Source of the DNA: Brachycybe producta | Lineage: Eukaryota > Arthropoda > Diplopoda > Playtdesmida > Andrognathidae | Length of the DNA stretch: 64,000 nucleotides | Reading direction: 5' to 3' | Assembly: GCA_036925085.1 (NCBI GenBank) | Contig: JAUPFP010000029.1 | Span: forward strand, 434,001 to 498,000 | The notes under the pieces: generated by a model | What the model was told of the DNA's origin: nothing | The model's database searches: none | What the model saw: the letters and a program-made list of their open reading frames with translations, nothing else | Program-made: the position numbers and the translations under genes | In this document: one piece after another, positions 48,090 to 58,980 of the stretch | Layout of the letters: each line of letters begins with the position of its first letter | Position numbering within the stretch: position 1 is the stretch's first letter

Positions 48090-51000
48090 TTGCAACTGTC
48101 TTTTAATATCTTTTTTTGAAACTATCAAAAAAAGAAGACAAATAAAGGGGAGAATATAAAGGAATCACTTCTGAGTAGACTGAGAATGGGATTTGGTGGA
48201 AGTTTTTATTTGGGGACACCGACGACGACGAACCTTATTAAAATGTTACATGAGACACAAAAAGTTGAAAAGATTTCAAATGGTTTTTTTTTTGGGGGGG
48301 GGGGAGGCAGGAGTCCGGTCAGTTCTAAGGTTCTTTCAAAAAAAAAATCCCCTTTTCATTTTTGTCTTTCATTTGTTCGAATGGAAAAGGAGGAATTTTT
48401 GCCATTTTACAATGTCATAGAATAAAGAGATTTTTTTTATATTTCTCTGCTGAAATGAAAAGGAATTGGAAATGATAAAAAAAATATTGGTTTTGGTTAA
48501 TGACCTTTTCAAAAGATAAACTGTTGGCTCATAAAAGGAGAGTTTACTCGTTAAAACAAAATCTGATAGAATCATACTTTTTTTTATATTTCAACTTCAG
48601 TTTTTCATTAAAGAGGGGGGGGGGAGGGGGGAGATATACTTAACTCGAATCTGCTGATCCTTTAACTTGATTTTTAGCACCGTAAAAAAAACCTTTCATT
48701 CATGTCTGTTTTTTTACATCAAAATCAACGTTTGGACGAATGATTTGGCAAACATTTGGAAAATTTCATATGGGATCTGATTTTGTCGAAAACATTTAAG
48801 TTTGTATTGTTGGCATAAAAATGGATCATTTTCGTAAATTTAGCGAAAAAACTTTTTAACAAACAACTTTTCGCAAACGTTCGAAATTTCGGTGTGGACG
48901 CTCCTTTATTTCGTGTGTTTTTATGAATGATTTGAGCCGGGGCTGGGACTGGCCCATCGGACATTTTCCAGATTGGGCCCGCACAGTTCGAGGACCGGAT
49001 TTTGAATTATAGGGACGATTTCATGATGAAATACAATGAAAATTTAAAAATCGTGCACAACAATGAACGGATAACTAACGTTTTTAAGCAGTAGAAATTG
49101 TCTAAAATATGAAATGACATATTCTCTTTGAAGAAAAGACAGAAAAATAGGGAAATATTTGAAACTGAATAATAATTTCGTTCAGTCGTGTACTGCTTTT
49201 AAAAAAATTACTAGCTACGCTCGCTAATGCAAACTTCAAGCCACAATTTAAATAGAACTAAGGTAGTGTGTTTTTTTTAGATACAGATAAATATTTTCCC
49301 CAAGCCGTTTTTTCCTCCCAATCTGCCCTGGTATGTTTGCGTGCATTTTTGCAAAATGTTCGTGGAGGTTAAAAATTGTGATGGAATCCAATCCACACTT
49401 TATTCATTACAGACTTTTGTCTAATAAAGGAAAAACTTGACAAGGTTTTTTGTAAACAGGAGGAAATGGTTGTCTTGAAAACAGGAAGTTTCAACACCAC
49501 CATCATTCTTTTTTTTTATTCTTCTTCAAACGGGAATCTGTTATTCTGTCCCTTCCTATTCGAAACGGATTTACAGGCTATTGATTTCTCTTTTAAGTTC
49601 ACTTTGGCTTCGTCTTTTTTTTTGTTGTAGTGTGTTTGACACTTTATTTCCTCTTTTGTTTTCTTTTGACAAACGAAATTCGCGCCATTGTGTTTGCAGT
49701 GATTGCTTATTTAAAGGCGCTTATAAACTGAATATATAAGTTGATTTCACATGTTTAAGGTTATTTTTTTGTTGTTGTTTTGTTTTCTTCTGTGTTTTCT
49801 CAATTCAATGTATGTGGGATGTGTATTTTGTGAGAAACATAATGCCAAGAAGCTAGACTATGTTGGTATAAAAGGGAAATACGATTATCGATCGACCTAT
49901 ATATATATATATATAAAATAAATGCAGAATGTGGCCTCTCTCTCCTTCTATTTATGTATATTTTCATCTCTCAAATTACATAACACCTAGCACGCATTTA
50001 GATTGTTGATATTTGGTGACCAACTAGCATTTTTGAGGATGAGTTTCATGTGTCCATTACTTTTTAAAACTTAATGCCTTAATTATATATACATGTATAA
50101 TATATAAAAAAATGTTTCCCAATGGACAGGCAGATAGGAAAGGCCAACCAACTATGAAAAAATAAATAGCAATCGCGTTACAGTCAAATTTCATCAATTT
50201 CAGTCAATATTTCATAAAGAATTGTTATTGAAATACAACAGTATTTTAGAAAATCTTAAAGTAAAAAAAATGGGCCAATTTTATCTTAACAAATTTTATT
50301 TTAATTATTTTTAAGAATAGTCACCATTTTTTATCAGCTTAAACCATTCAAAATACCCAAAAAATGATTACACTGATAATTTAGTTTGGTAATTTCTAGA
50401 ATTTTATTTATTATACAGTATAACATACATTTAGAGTTGATAAGAAATTAAGATTATTGTGTATAAATTTTATGTAATAATTAAAAAAATATATTAGGAC
50501 AAAGTTGACAATTTTCTACATGAAGATATTCTAAAATATATGTAATTTTTAAATGGATAAAAATTTACTCGTGAAGTACAAAAATGTTTAAAATTGCGTT
50601 TTGGTTTCTATTTATTTTTCCCATAGCTATATGTATATATATATACAGTAATAAATTTGGTAAAGACTAGAATTTCTTGGTCAATATATTGATATTGACG
50701 GAAAAAAGGTAACAAAAGTTTATAGTTCAGTTTTTTTTTCTTCTTCTTTTTTTCATCTTTTTTCAGGATGTTTTGACATGTGTCACATACGAAATACACG
50801 TAGAAAAGTGTGTTATAACGCCTCACACAGTCAGTCGTACATTTCTATATAAAAGCTTCCAATTTCTATAAAGCGATCCTCCCACGCAACAACTAATGTT
50901 GAATTATAAATGATGAGAAAATGTCAGATTTAGTGATCGCCCAGCCATTGCCATTTCGTCCATTTTGTTGTATTATTATTACCAGACCACATAGTAATAT

Positions 51001-51251
51001 TATAACGAAATATATATAGAGCTACACACATTCTGCTCCTTTTCTCTCTCTCTGGTTAACTTTTATCAAAAATAACTACCTAAAAGTTATCGATTTTTAT
51101 ATAAAGCTACTACTAAAGGTCACAAAAGTGCGCTAGAGAAAAGAAAAAAAAAAAACAGTATAATTTTTAGATTTTCTTCGAATTTATAAATTATTTAGTT
51201 ATTTGTAATTTTTACTTTTATAAATGGTGACACATTCAGTAGTACTGATAA
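48090..51251. other. About 3.2 kb without a recognisable gene
   Basis: AT-rich DNA with G-runs (48295-48304, 48616-48632) and a single CAGTGATTGC motif at 49697. It also holds actagctacgctcgctaatg at 49211-49230 (looks like part of a dispersed repeat, no second copy here) and the GC-rich patch annotated at 48936. Confidence 0.4.
48936..48999. mobile_element. Possible terminus of a hAT-like element
   Basis: ccggggctgggactggccca then tcggacattttccagattgg and gcccgc resembles the ggactggccatcggg...ggtgggcc ends of a hAT group seen in many animals (from memory). No partner end or duplication found in the window. Confidence 0.25.
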
Positions 51252-51537
51252 TTAGGGCTCGGATTTTGGTGCAATATCAAGCAAATATGCTTCTCAATCT
51301 GTGGCTCAAGTGCCACTTGTGAAGTAACAACAATCCCCTTTAGATAAAACAACAAATATGGTTTTTTCAATCAGAAACACTGGTTAGAGACTAGAACTCT
51401 TGCTGACAACTGATAGTAACCAGACAGCTAGCCTCTAATTAGCCTTTTTGATTAAAAAAAGCATAAATGTAGTTTCTCTATTGGACCACAAATTAAAAAA
51501 AACATTTTGTTGATATTGCATAAAATAAGAGCCCTAG
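51252..51537. mobile_element. F5 MITE, Harbinger-like, copy 3
   Basis: TTAGGGCTCGGATTTTGGTG then caatatcaa at the left, tgatattgcataaaataaga then gccctag at the right. Flanked by TAA on both sides (51249-51251, 51538-51540). The inner segment (ctggttagagactagaactc ... gttactatcag block) is inverted relative to copy 1. Confidence 0.78.
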
Positions 51538-51685
51538 TAATAAGGCTTCTCATGTATAAAGTTACCTTTTTTTTAAAAAAAAGGTCATAAGTCGTCATTT
51601 TTTTTATGATTTGTCAGCTGGCATTGATTTGATTCTGTTATAACCTGAATGTCACTTATTTTTAGATAATTGATATTCTTGTGCA

Positions 51686-51831
51686 TTCCGTTTATTCATC
51701 AGCGTGATGTCATGTTCATAGGAAAAATATGGACATGACGGCACACCGTTAGACAAAAATCGATGAATTACGGAATGTGTTCGTTGTTAAAGGGTTTTTT
51801 CACCCTTTAACAACGAACACATTCCGTAATT
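51686..51831. repeat. Nested palindrome with perfect 30-bp arms
   Basis: 51766-51795 (starting aattacggaatgtgttcgtt) and 51802-51831 are perfect complements around the 6-nt loop tttttc. The same sequence appears a third time, diverged, at 51686-51702 (cattccgtttattcatc), giving an A-A'-A order. A smaller imperfect hairpin, gtcatgttcat / atggacatgac, lies between. Confidence 0.85.
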
Positions 51832-51891
51832 GAAATACTTCACTTTTTGTGTTAATGACTAAGTAATGCCCAAAGAAATGTACTGGCTTTT

Positions 51892-52009
51892 AAATCAACG
51901 AGACTGTTTAGAGGCTAAAACTGTAGAGGAGAAGGAGCAATTATGCAACCTTGCAAATAATCTAAAGGTCTCCTTTAATATGTAGCCTCTAAACAATCCT
52001 CGATTAATT
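51892..52009. mobile_element. Inverted-repeat element, unclassified
   Basis: aatcaacgagactgtttaga then ggcta on the left pairs with tagcctctaaacaatcctcg then attaatt on the right with few mismatches, enclosing about 65 bp. Confidence 0.5.
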
Positions 52010-52699
52010 GAAAAACGCATAATTCTTTAGACATTGGAAAGTTTGAAAAAAATGTTAATAAAAGTAATAAGAAGAAATGTCTTTATATTTAAAGTGGTGT
52101 TGAAGTAAATAGAAAAGGAAGGAACCTTAAATATGAACAATAACACAATAAGTTAAAGTAGATTAAATGCTTGTAATATGTGCCGCTTGTTTTTATAAAT
52201 TCTTGAGTAGAAATTAATTTTACTTTTTCCGATGTAGAGAAGAAGGAATACATGTAGTAATAATGTTCATAATAGAAAATATTGATTTTCTCTTGATTTA
52301 TTCTGTTTATGGTGGCTGCAAATGTTGAAATCTTTTGTGGGTTCGTCAAAACGACATTTTTCTGCCTGAATGTGTATAATATCTATTTTATAATGGCGAC
52401 AAAGGTTCAGACTTAAATCCCTAACTATAAGCTTTTCTGCCCCCCCCCCTTTTTCCATTCTGTCTGCTGTGTGTTTTTTTTTTTTTTTCTCAAATACTTT
52501 TGACAATTTTTCTTCTTCTGTATTTTCTCCTTAATATGAGTCAAAAGTTTAACATTAATATAATAGAAAGTATTTATTGATTTATGTTTTACTCCTGCCT
52601 TTAAAAGTTCATTTGTATTATTAGGGTGGGCTATGTGCAATTTTAAGGTTTTTTTAGGGTATATTTTCTTAAAATAATTTTATTTAATTTTATTTTTGT
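52010..52699. other. No gene seen
   Basis: AT-rich DNA with a C-run (52441-52449) next to a T-rich stretch. Overlapping short minus frames are not supported. Confidence 0.4.
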
Positions 52700-52915
52700 A
52701 TTTTCTTGTTGATATCTTTCAAAATAAGCTTTTTGTGTGTCATTTTGTCACCAAAACGTTTATATTTTGAAATATATCAACATGAATATACACACACCTT
52801 TAAGTGACTGAGCTACATTTCTAGTTTCTAAAACACTTTGTAGTTTTTCTTAATTTTGTTCTAAAAGACAGAAATAATCATAGAGTTCAAAAATTGTTCA
52901 TAAACCATTTCAAGA
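52700..52915. mobile_element. F4 MITE, copy I, left end missing
   Basis: It starts inside the left half (ttcttgttgatatctttcaa then aataagcttttt). The right half is well preserved: tttctagtttctaaaacact, ctaaaagacagaaataatca and ttcataaaccatttcaa. Confidence 0.65.
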
Positions 52916-53352
52916 AAATATTTCTCAATTCAATTTAAAATGAAACCAAAATTTAAATTAGAAAATATAAAAAAAAAACATTACAAATACTAGACATGAC
53001 AACATAAAAAATGAGCCAAAAAGTGCTTCTTCTTCTTCTTCAATGCTAAAAAAATCCATCCAAAATAACTTAGAGAAAATGAATAAGTGAATTTCTTGTT
53101 TATTTAGTTTAAAAGCATGTTTAAAATGCTAATGTCATCACCAGGTGTATATATTTATTTATACCGGGTACCTAGCTGCATTATGACTGTAGTTTTTTTA
53201 TATAGTAACCTTGGATATATATACTATTATTATACATTTGATAGATGCAAGTAGAAATGCCATTTATTATTGCGGGTACGTTCAGTTTCGAAGCGTTTTA
53301 ATAAAGCACCCACCTTCTTCTGGAGGTTGTTATGTACGAGGGTGGCGCTGAT

Positions 53353-53480
53353 CAAGCGCCAAATTGAACAAGCGCCAAATTGAATAAGCGCCAAATTGAA
53401 CAAGCGCCAAATTGAATAAAAGCCAAAAATTTGGCGGTTATTCAGTTTGGCGTTTGTTCAATTTGGCGCTTATTCAGTCG
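53353..53480. repeat. Inverted minisatellite, 16-bp period, E2F-like motifs
   Basis: GCGCCAAA occurs at 53356, 53372, 53388 and 53404, exactly 16 bp apart, in units of caagcgccaaattgaa. The opposite orientation follows at 53430 (TTTGGCGG), 53446 (TTTGGCGT) and 53462 (TTTGGCGC), again 16 bp apart. The whole is a palindrome centred near 53420. TTTGGCGC matches the E2F/DP consensus TTTSSCGC. An extra ggcgct...agcgcc pair sits just upstream (53344-53360). Confidence 0.9.
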
Positions 53481-53511
53481 CCCCATGCACTGGGCACGTC
53501 AAAATTTCATT

Positions 53512-53685
53512 TATACCTGCTGCCTCATCGCATGAAAAAGCTTTTGACGTCAGAGGGGTTGATATAAATGTGTCTGATAGAACATCCATTTTCTGGCTTT
53601 GGACTTAGTTGTGTTATTTACTAACACAACTTTAAGTCCAACCCCTCTGACGTCAGAAGCTTCTTCTTACGATGAGGCAGGTATA
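53512..53685. mobile_element. F2 MITE, TA-flanked, copy 3
   Basis: Left TACCTGCTGCCTCATCGCAT then gaaaaagcttttgacgtcag and aggggttg; right acccctctgacgtcagaagc then ttcttcttacgatgaggcag and gta. Bounded by TA at 53512-53513 and 53684-53685. The inside is also a foldback: ggacttagttgtgtta pairs with aacacaactttaagtcc. It is the most compact copy, and lies only about 30 bp after the 16-bp minisatellite. Confidence 0.8.
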
Positions 53686-54165
53686 CTTGATCTAATGAAT
53701 TTTAGACATGAAAGGCACTTCATACATGGTAACAGTTTAAAAAAAACGCTTAAGTATTGAACGCAAACCTATTTTACTTAACTACTTTTTTATGCTTTTT
53801 GCTAAGTTTATTTAAAAAAAGAGTTCTTAAAACAGTTTCAAGTTATGTCTGGCGTTAATTTACTGCCTCAGTCTTTTTTTTATCGAGTTTTAGAAACGTG
53901 AAAATGTTGAACGAAATTTTTTTTTTCGCTGTCTCAGAAACAAAGTGTAATCTTTTTAAGTACAGAAAAGAGTGGCGAAGAATGGCATATGTATCGTGAC
54001 GCTTATAGCTACTCGTAATTTACATTAATTAGTGTAAAAATCAATTTGGAAGCCAGGGTTTTAACCTTTTTCTCATTTTTTCCTCTTCTTATACTTCAGT
54101 TTTAAGCATGAATTTAGATTGTGTGCATTCAGCCTAAACGTTTTTCAACAATTTCTTCACAATTA

Positions 54166-54360
54166 TTAAGGTGGTTTTAAAGTGTAAACGCCTCTCAAAC
54201 ACTGGTTATCAATCACTTAAAATCACTTAAAATGACCCAACTTTATGCGAATGAAATCTTTTGAAATTTTTATTTAGAAAATATTTATTTTGAAATAAAT
54301 CAACGTGAAATGCAATTACATGGTTCAGCTACCATTCTAGTTTCTAAGTTTCTAAGATTC
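54166..54360. mobile_element. F4 MITE, copy J, internally deleted
   Basis: Begins TTAA at 54166 with ttaaggtggttttaaagtgt then aaacgcctctcaaac. The left core is deleted. The centre (aaatgacccaactttatgcg) and right core (ccattctagtttctaagttt) remain; the right terminus is lost. Confidence 0.68.
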
Positions 54361-54473
54361 TTGTTTTCTTCATATTCGTCTTATTGATGTTCCATTATTT
54401 AAATTGGATAAACTATATTTTCAGTCGGTGTCGGTTTTTCTTTTTATTAAGGTATCTTGTCTACAAATTTACT

Positions 54474-54644
54474 TAGTGTTTGAACACACAGACCACTTTT
54501 CTAGTGCAAAATGTAGTCGAAAGTAGTGGTTGGGATGTGGTGGTTGCAATGTATTTTCTATGGAAAGACTCAAAAGTGGTCGGTTTTAGCAACAACTGGA
54601 CTTTATTTTGCAGTCGAAAAGTAGTCTTGTGTGCCAAGGGCCTT
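54474..54644. mobile_element. F7 inverted-repeat element, copy 2
   Basis: gtttgaacacacagaccact then tttctag at the left; gtcgaaaagtagtcttgtgt then gccaagggcc at the right. The interior ggttgggatgtggtggttgc then aatgtattttct is the reverse complement of the copy 1 interior. Confidence 0.65.
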
Positions 54645-54646
54645 AT

Positions 54647-55964
54647 ATATTATTAAATGACTCACGGTTGAATTAAGTTATTTTTTTTTCTAAATGTATT
54701 TCAATCGCATTTTAATAATTGCCAGTGAATGAGAGTGGTTAACACTTGAATTGTTTTTGTGACCTCTTTGTTTTTCTTTTGTAACTCCGTCTTTCTTGAA
54801 GAATATTGATTATTTTTTTCTTCTTCTTAAAAAAGCCTATAAAGACATACATTATTAATTGATTATTACAAGTAAAGGTTTTTCCTTTAGGTACAAATGT
54901 ACTGTTTTTTTCTCTCTGTTTCCTTTCATTTTGTATTTCTTTTTTATATATGGTTAAATAGAAAGAGCCACATCTATTTTAGTTTAGTTTCCATGAGTTT
55001 AATTATTCACTCTGTTCATGTAGAAAGAATTCTCTTGAAACCATGAAAGTAATTTAATCAGGATAACAAAAAAATATCAACCATACCGTAAGAAAGGAGT
55101 AGGAGGCGGAGGAGGGAATATGATTGCAATTTGAACGAAGCAAAAAGATAAGGTGTAGTAGGGTACGAGTTTGAATAATGTTATTTACATCAATAATTGG
55201 AACTTAATACAATAGAAATGTTGCAAAATGTAAAAAAAAAAAACAACATGAATATTTATTTTTATATTGTGAGGTGTTTTGTGTTGAAAAAATAACCAAA
55301 GATGCAAACTTTTCAAAGTAATAAAAAACAAACAAAAGTTTCTCTACAAGTTGTTAATCAAATATCTGTTTTTATTTCCTCTCTTTTTTACACTCTTAAT
55401 TAACTTCTAATAAAAGAGATGTTTCTTTCATTTTATACATTTTATAGAAATTTTAACATTTAATTCAAATGTTCAAAAGTGGGGAAAAATAAAAAAAAAT
55501 ATTGGATAAAAGAAGACGAAAATGTTTGTTATCATATCTCTCTCTCTCTCTCCTTCTATTTCTATATCTTTCTCTTAAATAGATCTTATGCCTATTTTGT
55601 TGATAATAACGAGAACACTGTTATATCATATGATATCATTGCTCTCATCTCTCTCTATCTTTCTCTGTTAAGAATGAAAACGATAAAAAAATTACTGATA
55701 TATGTGTAGTTGTATGACTTTACCCTCCTCCCCTCCATCGCTCACAAACACACATACAAAAAAGTAGAATGTTTCTTTTGACGGCCTCAAGGTATCAATC
55801 CCATAGAAGAAGAAGAAGGAAAAAAAAAGACGATCACTTTCTGCAATAAAAAAGCAACAATAAAATTGGTTGGCATTCGTTTCAAACTTTGGCTAAGGAT
55901 AAATATGATAGCTGGGGTGGTTGCATTCTATATGATATATATGTATAGTAACACAGTAGCAACA

Positions 55965-56000
<36 letters not shown>

Positions 56001-56416
56001 AAAGCACATTTGGCAAAATAAAGAATTGGAGGGATGCTTTTTATAGGCATTTATTGGTTGTGCGATCATCTGATGAAATTAGAATTGTATAAAAGAAGGG
56101 AGATGATATGTACTTATATTATTTGGTTTTATACTAAGGTAAGACGACGAGCTCTTTTGGGAGGTAGAGGTGAGTAAAGGAATGCCAAAGAAAATCCGTC
56201 TGCTTTTTAGGGATAAATAGATCTGCACTTTCTAACATGATGTCATTCCTGAAGGGACGTTTACATTGTTCATGGTTTTATCTTTTTTTTGTTGTTTTTG
56301 AATTTTGGATTATGTTGGATTATATATATACAGGGGCAATTCAACTAAGAGAAATAGCTGAGTGTGGCCAATAGATGGCGCAAACTGTACTTAATGCTTC
56401 TGTTACAGTGCGATCC
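54647..56416. other. About 1.8 kb without a recognisable gene
   Basis: AT-rich DNA with CT runs (55540-55552, 55647-55665), GAA run and the GA tract at 55969. Donor-like gtaagacg and gtgagtaa at 56135 and 56170 have no matching acceptor-bounded frame. Confidence 0.4.
55969..55996. repeat. (GA)n microsatellite
   Basis: About 14 uninterrupted GA units. Confidence 0.95.
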
Positions 56417-56525
56417 AATGAACATATAAAAACATGGATGACATTTTAAGCAAGATGTCTTCCTTCTATAAGTTAGAAGGAAGACATCTTGCTTAAAATG
56501 TCATCCATGTTTTTATATGTTCATT
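56417..56525. repeat. Perfect palindrome, 52-bp arms, 5-nt loop
   Basis: 56417-56468 (starting aatgaacatataaaaacatg) is the exact reverse complement of 56474-56525, separated only by taagt. All 52 positions pair. Transcribed on either strand it would give a perfect 52-bp hairpin. No TIR-type ends or target duplication are obvious at its borders. Confidence 0.95.
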
Positions 56526-56977
56526 TGCGCCACAAAAAGAAGACGATTCTTCACTCATTTCCTAACATGGAGTTGGTTTACCTTTATAGGTTTATCTATT
56601 CACTGTAAACTAGTCAAGCGTGACATTTTTAAAAGCTTCCAATACCCCTCAAGGTCTGGACGGACCCTCATAAATGTCATGTTAACAGATGTAAAAAAAA
56701 GAAAGAATGAAAACTCAACATTATGCCTGGGAGTGTTGGATGTTTTATAAACGTCATGCCTGACTTGTTTGCAGTGACTATTGTAACTAAGTGGAACCAT
56801 GCCTTAAAGTATACCAGGGTCTGTTTATGTTTTGAGTTGCTCCAGGTAAAAAAAAGCGAACATTTTATATCCATATGCAACAAAGAAAAAGGAAAAAAAA
56901 TAGGCTACCCCTCAAAAATTGAGCTGTTAAACTGATGTTGGGGGAAAAAGAATGTATTTACTGTATATATATTTATT

Positions 56978-57068
56978 TACAGGATGTAACAGAATAATAG
57001 TTTTATGCTGTTTGCCTAACATTTACTACAACGTAAAAATACAATTTATTTTTGTGAAACACCCTATA
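56978..57068. mobile_element. Possible mariner-like mini-remnant
   Basis: tacaggatgtaacagaataa at the left and, complemented, atagggtgtttcacaaaaat at the right are imperfect inverted ends, each next to TA, enclosing about 50 bp. The similarity is about 15 of 21 positions, so this is tentative. Confidence 0.3.
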
Positions 57069-57301
57069 TGTCCCTTTTTATATAAATGCAATTTTATCAT
57101 CTTCATGAAATTCATATATTTGTAATAAAATTGAAAGAGAGACATGATGGGTTCACTTTTTTTTATTTTGAAGAAAGTAAAAACACAGCTTCCTTTCTTT
57201 TCATACTTTTGATATCAAAAAGTTTGGCGTCAAATTGCTTTCTTTAGAAATGATTTGATGTATTTTTATTTTCATCTGAAATCCACATAATACAGAAACA
57301 G

Positions 57302-57350
57302 AGTGAGAGAGAGAGAGAGAGGGAGAGATAAAGAGAGAGAAAGAGAGATA
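57302..57350. repeat. GA-rich polypurine tract
   Basis: Interrupted GA dinucleotides over about 49 nt. Confidence 0.9.
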
Positions 57351-57465
57351 TTAAACATTTCTCTTAATTTTAAATCATTCCATGTTACACATACAGAAAA
57401 GGAACCACATCTCTGAGATTTATTTTTCTCTTGTGATATATATCATCTCAAGAAGAGTATATGTA

Positions 57466-57468
<3 letters not shown>

Positions 57469-57539
<71 letters not shown>
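57469..57539. repeat. (AT)n microsatellite, interrupted once
   Basis: About 35 AT units with one C interruption at about 57510. Confidence 0.97.
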
Positions 57540-57545
<6 letters not shown>

Positions 57546-58895
57546 AACACCATGTAAAGTGTATTTTGGAAGAAATAGAGAGAAAGAGAGTGATGATGTT
57601 GCCAGATTGCCTCCATTAAAGCGTATAACATTGCTTTTCAAAGTCGAAAATGGGCATCTTTCATTAGCATTTTTGGTTGTTTTTAAAGAAGCTAATTAAT
57701 AACACTGGCTACACGTTTATTTCAAACGGCTGTTTACAACCCCTCTCTCTCTCCTCCCCATCTCCCCTCCGAAAAAGGAACATTGGGGGGTTTCAACTTT
57801 ATAGTGAGGATGTACATCACCAATTTAGAAGCATTTATTAACTTGGTGTTGTTTTTAATCTAATATTAAACCTTTGGCTCAACTTGTGAAAATTAATAGG
57901 TTTCGGTTTGTTGTTAAGATTTTTCGCAGCTACTTTTCGCCAAACTTGCTCTTATTGGACCCTTTTTGTTGTAATAGAATCTTTCTTAAGTTTTTATTCT
58001 CGTCCTGATGGTAACATCATTCAGTACACATGTGTTTAACTATATCGTCGTTCATTATTAACCAACCACCTAACTGTAATGCAGACCATACATTTGAATG
58101 CATAATTCAAAGCTAATGGAGCTGGCATGTTCAAAAAGTATCTTTTATCTATATAATGATTTTATTAATGAAATACACTAAATCACATCATTTGATGAAA
58201 CATTCAAATAATTAATGTATTCAATATAAATGTTGAATGCAACACACAATATGCCACACTGATGAATATATAGACTATTCTATGGTCCTTTCTAATAAAT
58301 TGTACCGTTAGTGTCCACTGATATTCACTAAAAAACTGCGTATTCATATTAACAATGATCACAAGAGCTTGTCTTGATGTGTCTTTCACACACTGACTGG
58401 TAGAAAATGATGGTCTTGATTTTTAATTTTGCAAGAAATTGTGCAAAATTCTCACAGGAATGTTTAACTTAATTCTTGTGTGCTAGATTTAGTGCAAATA
58501 CCATCTAAATAACTAGTTTGATGGCTGCTTTACAGTGTCAACTTTACACTAAGTGTCCATTATGCATACATTAAATGCGTGATTAAGTCTATGTGGCTTA
58601 CAACTTACATGAAAATGACGTCGATTGCCTTTGAATGAATGAATGAATTTAGGATTCAGCGGTATTATTATCTATCATGCACTACCACAGCAAATGCTCC
58701 AATCATGCTAATGTTTTTGTCTTCTGTATTCGTTGTGTACTTGACCAGTGCATTAAGCAAAATGGTCTACTATTATTACATAGTGAAACCACATTTAAGT
58801 TTTCATTATTAATACAGATTTGCGAATATTATAAATCTGTTATAATCTAACTAGAAAAGTATTTTTGTTTTGTTTCCGTTTACAATAAATAAAAG
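57540..58895. other. No convincing gene
   Basis: AT-rich DNA. A plus frame ending ARLPPLKRITLLFKVENGHL then SLAFLVVFKEAN (to 57699) starts in the TA tract and has no splice support. A GAAT run lies at 58632-58648. Confidence 0.35.
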
Positions 58896-58974
58896 ACAAA
58901 CTCGTGTGTCAAGAGTGAAACATCCTCAAAGAGTGGCGTGACTTCATCAAGGAACAACAATGGCCACCGTAACC
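58896..58974 (+). other. Weak exon-like segment before a gtatgt donor
   Basis: A GC-richer stretch ends in CGTAACC followed by gtatgtat, a fair 5' splice site at 58975. It contains aacaATGGCC (58959-58961), so it could be a first coding exon MATVT, or an internal frame TNSCVKSETSSKSGVTSSRN read from 58896 after aataaaag. No poly-pyrimidine acceptor is obvious upstream. Tentative. Confidence 0.18.
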
Positions 58975-58980
58975 GTATGT

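Noticed and set aside
56329..57068. One large mariner-like element enclosing the perfect palindrome
   Set aside because: The putative left end (tacaggggcaattcaac) matches the right end poorly; the inner pair at 56978/57068 is the better match.
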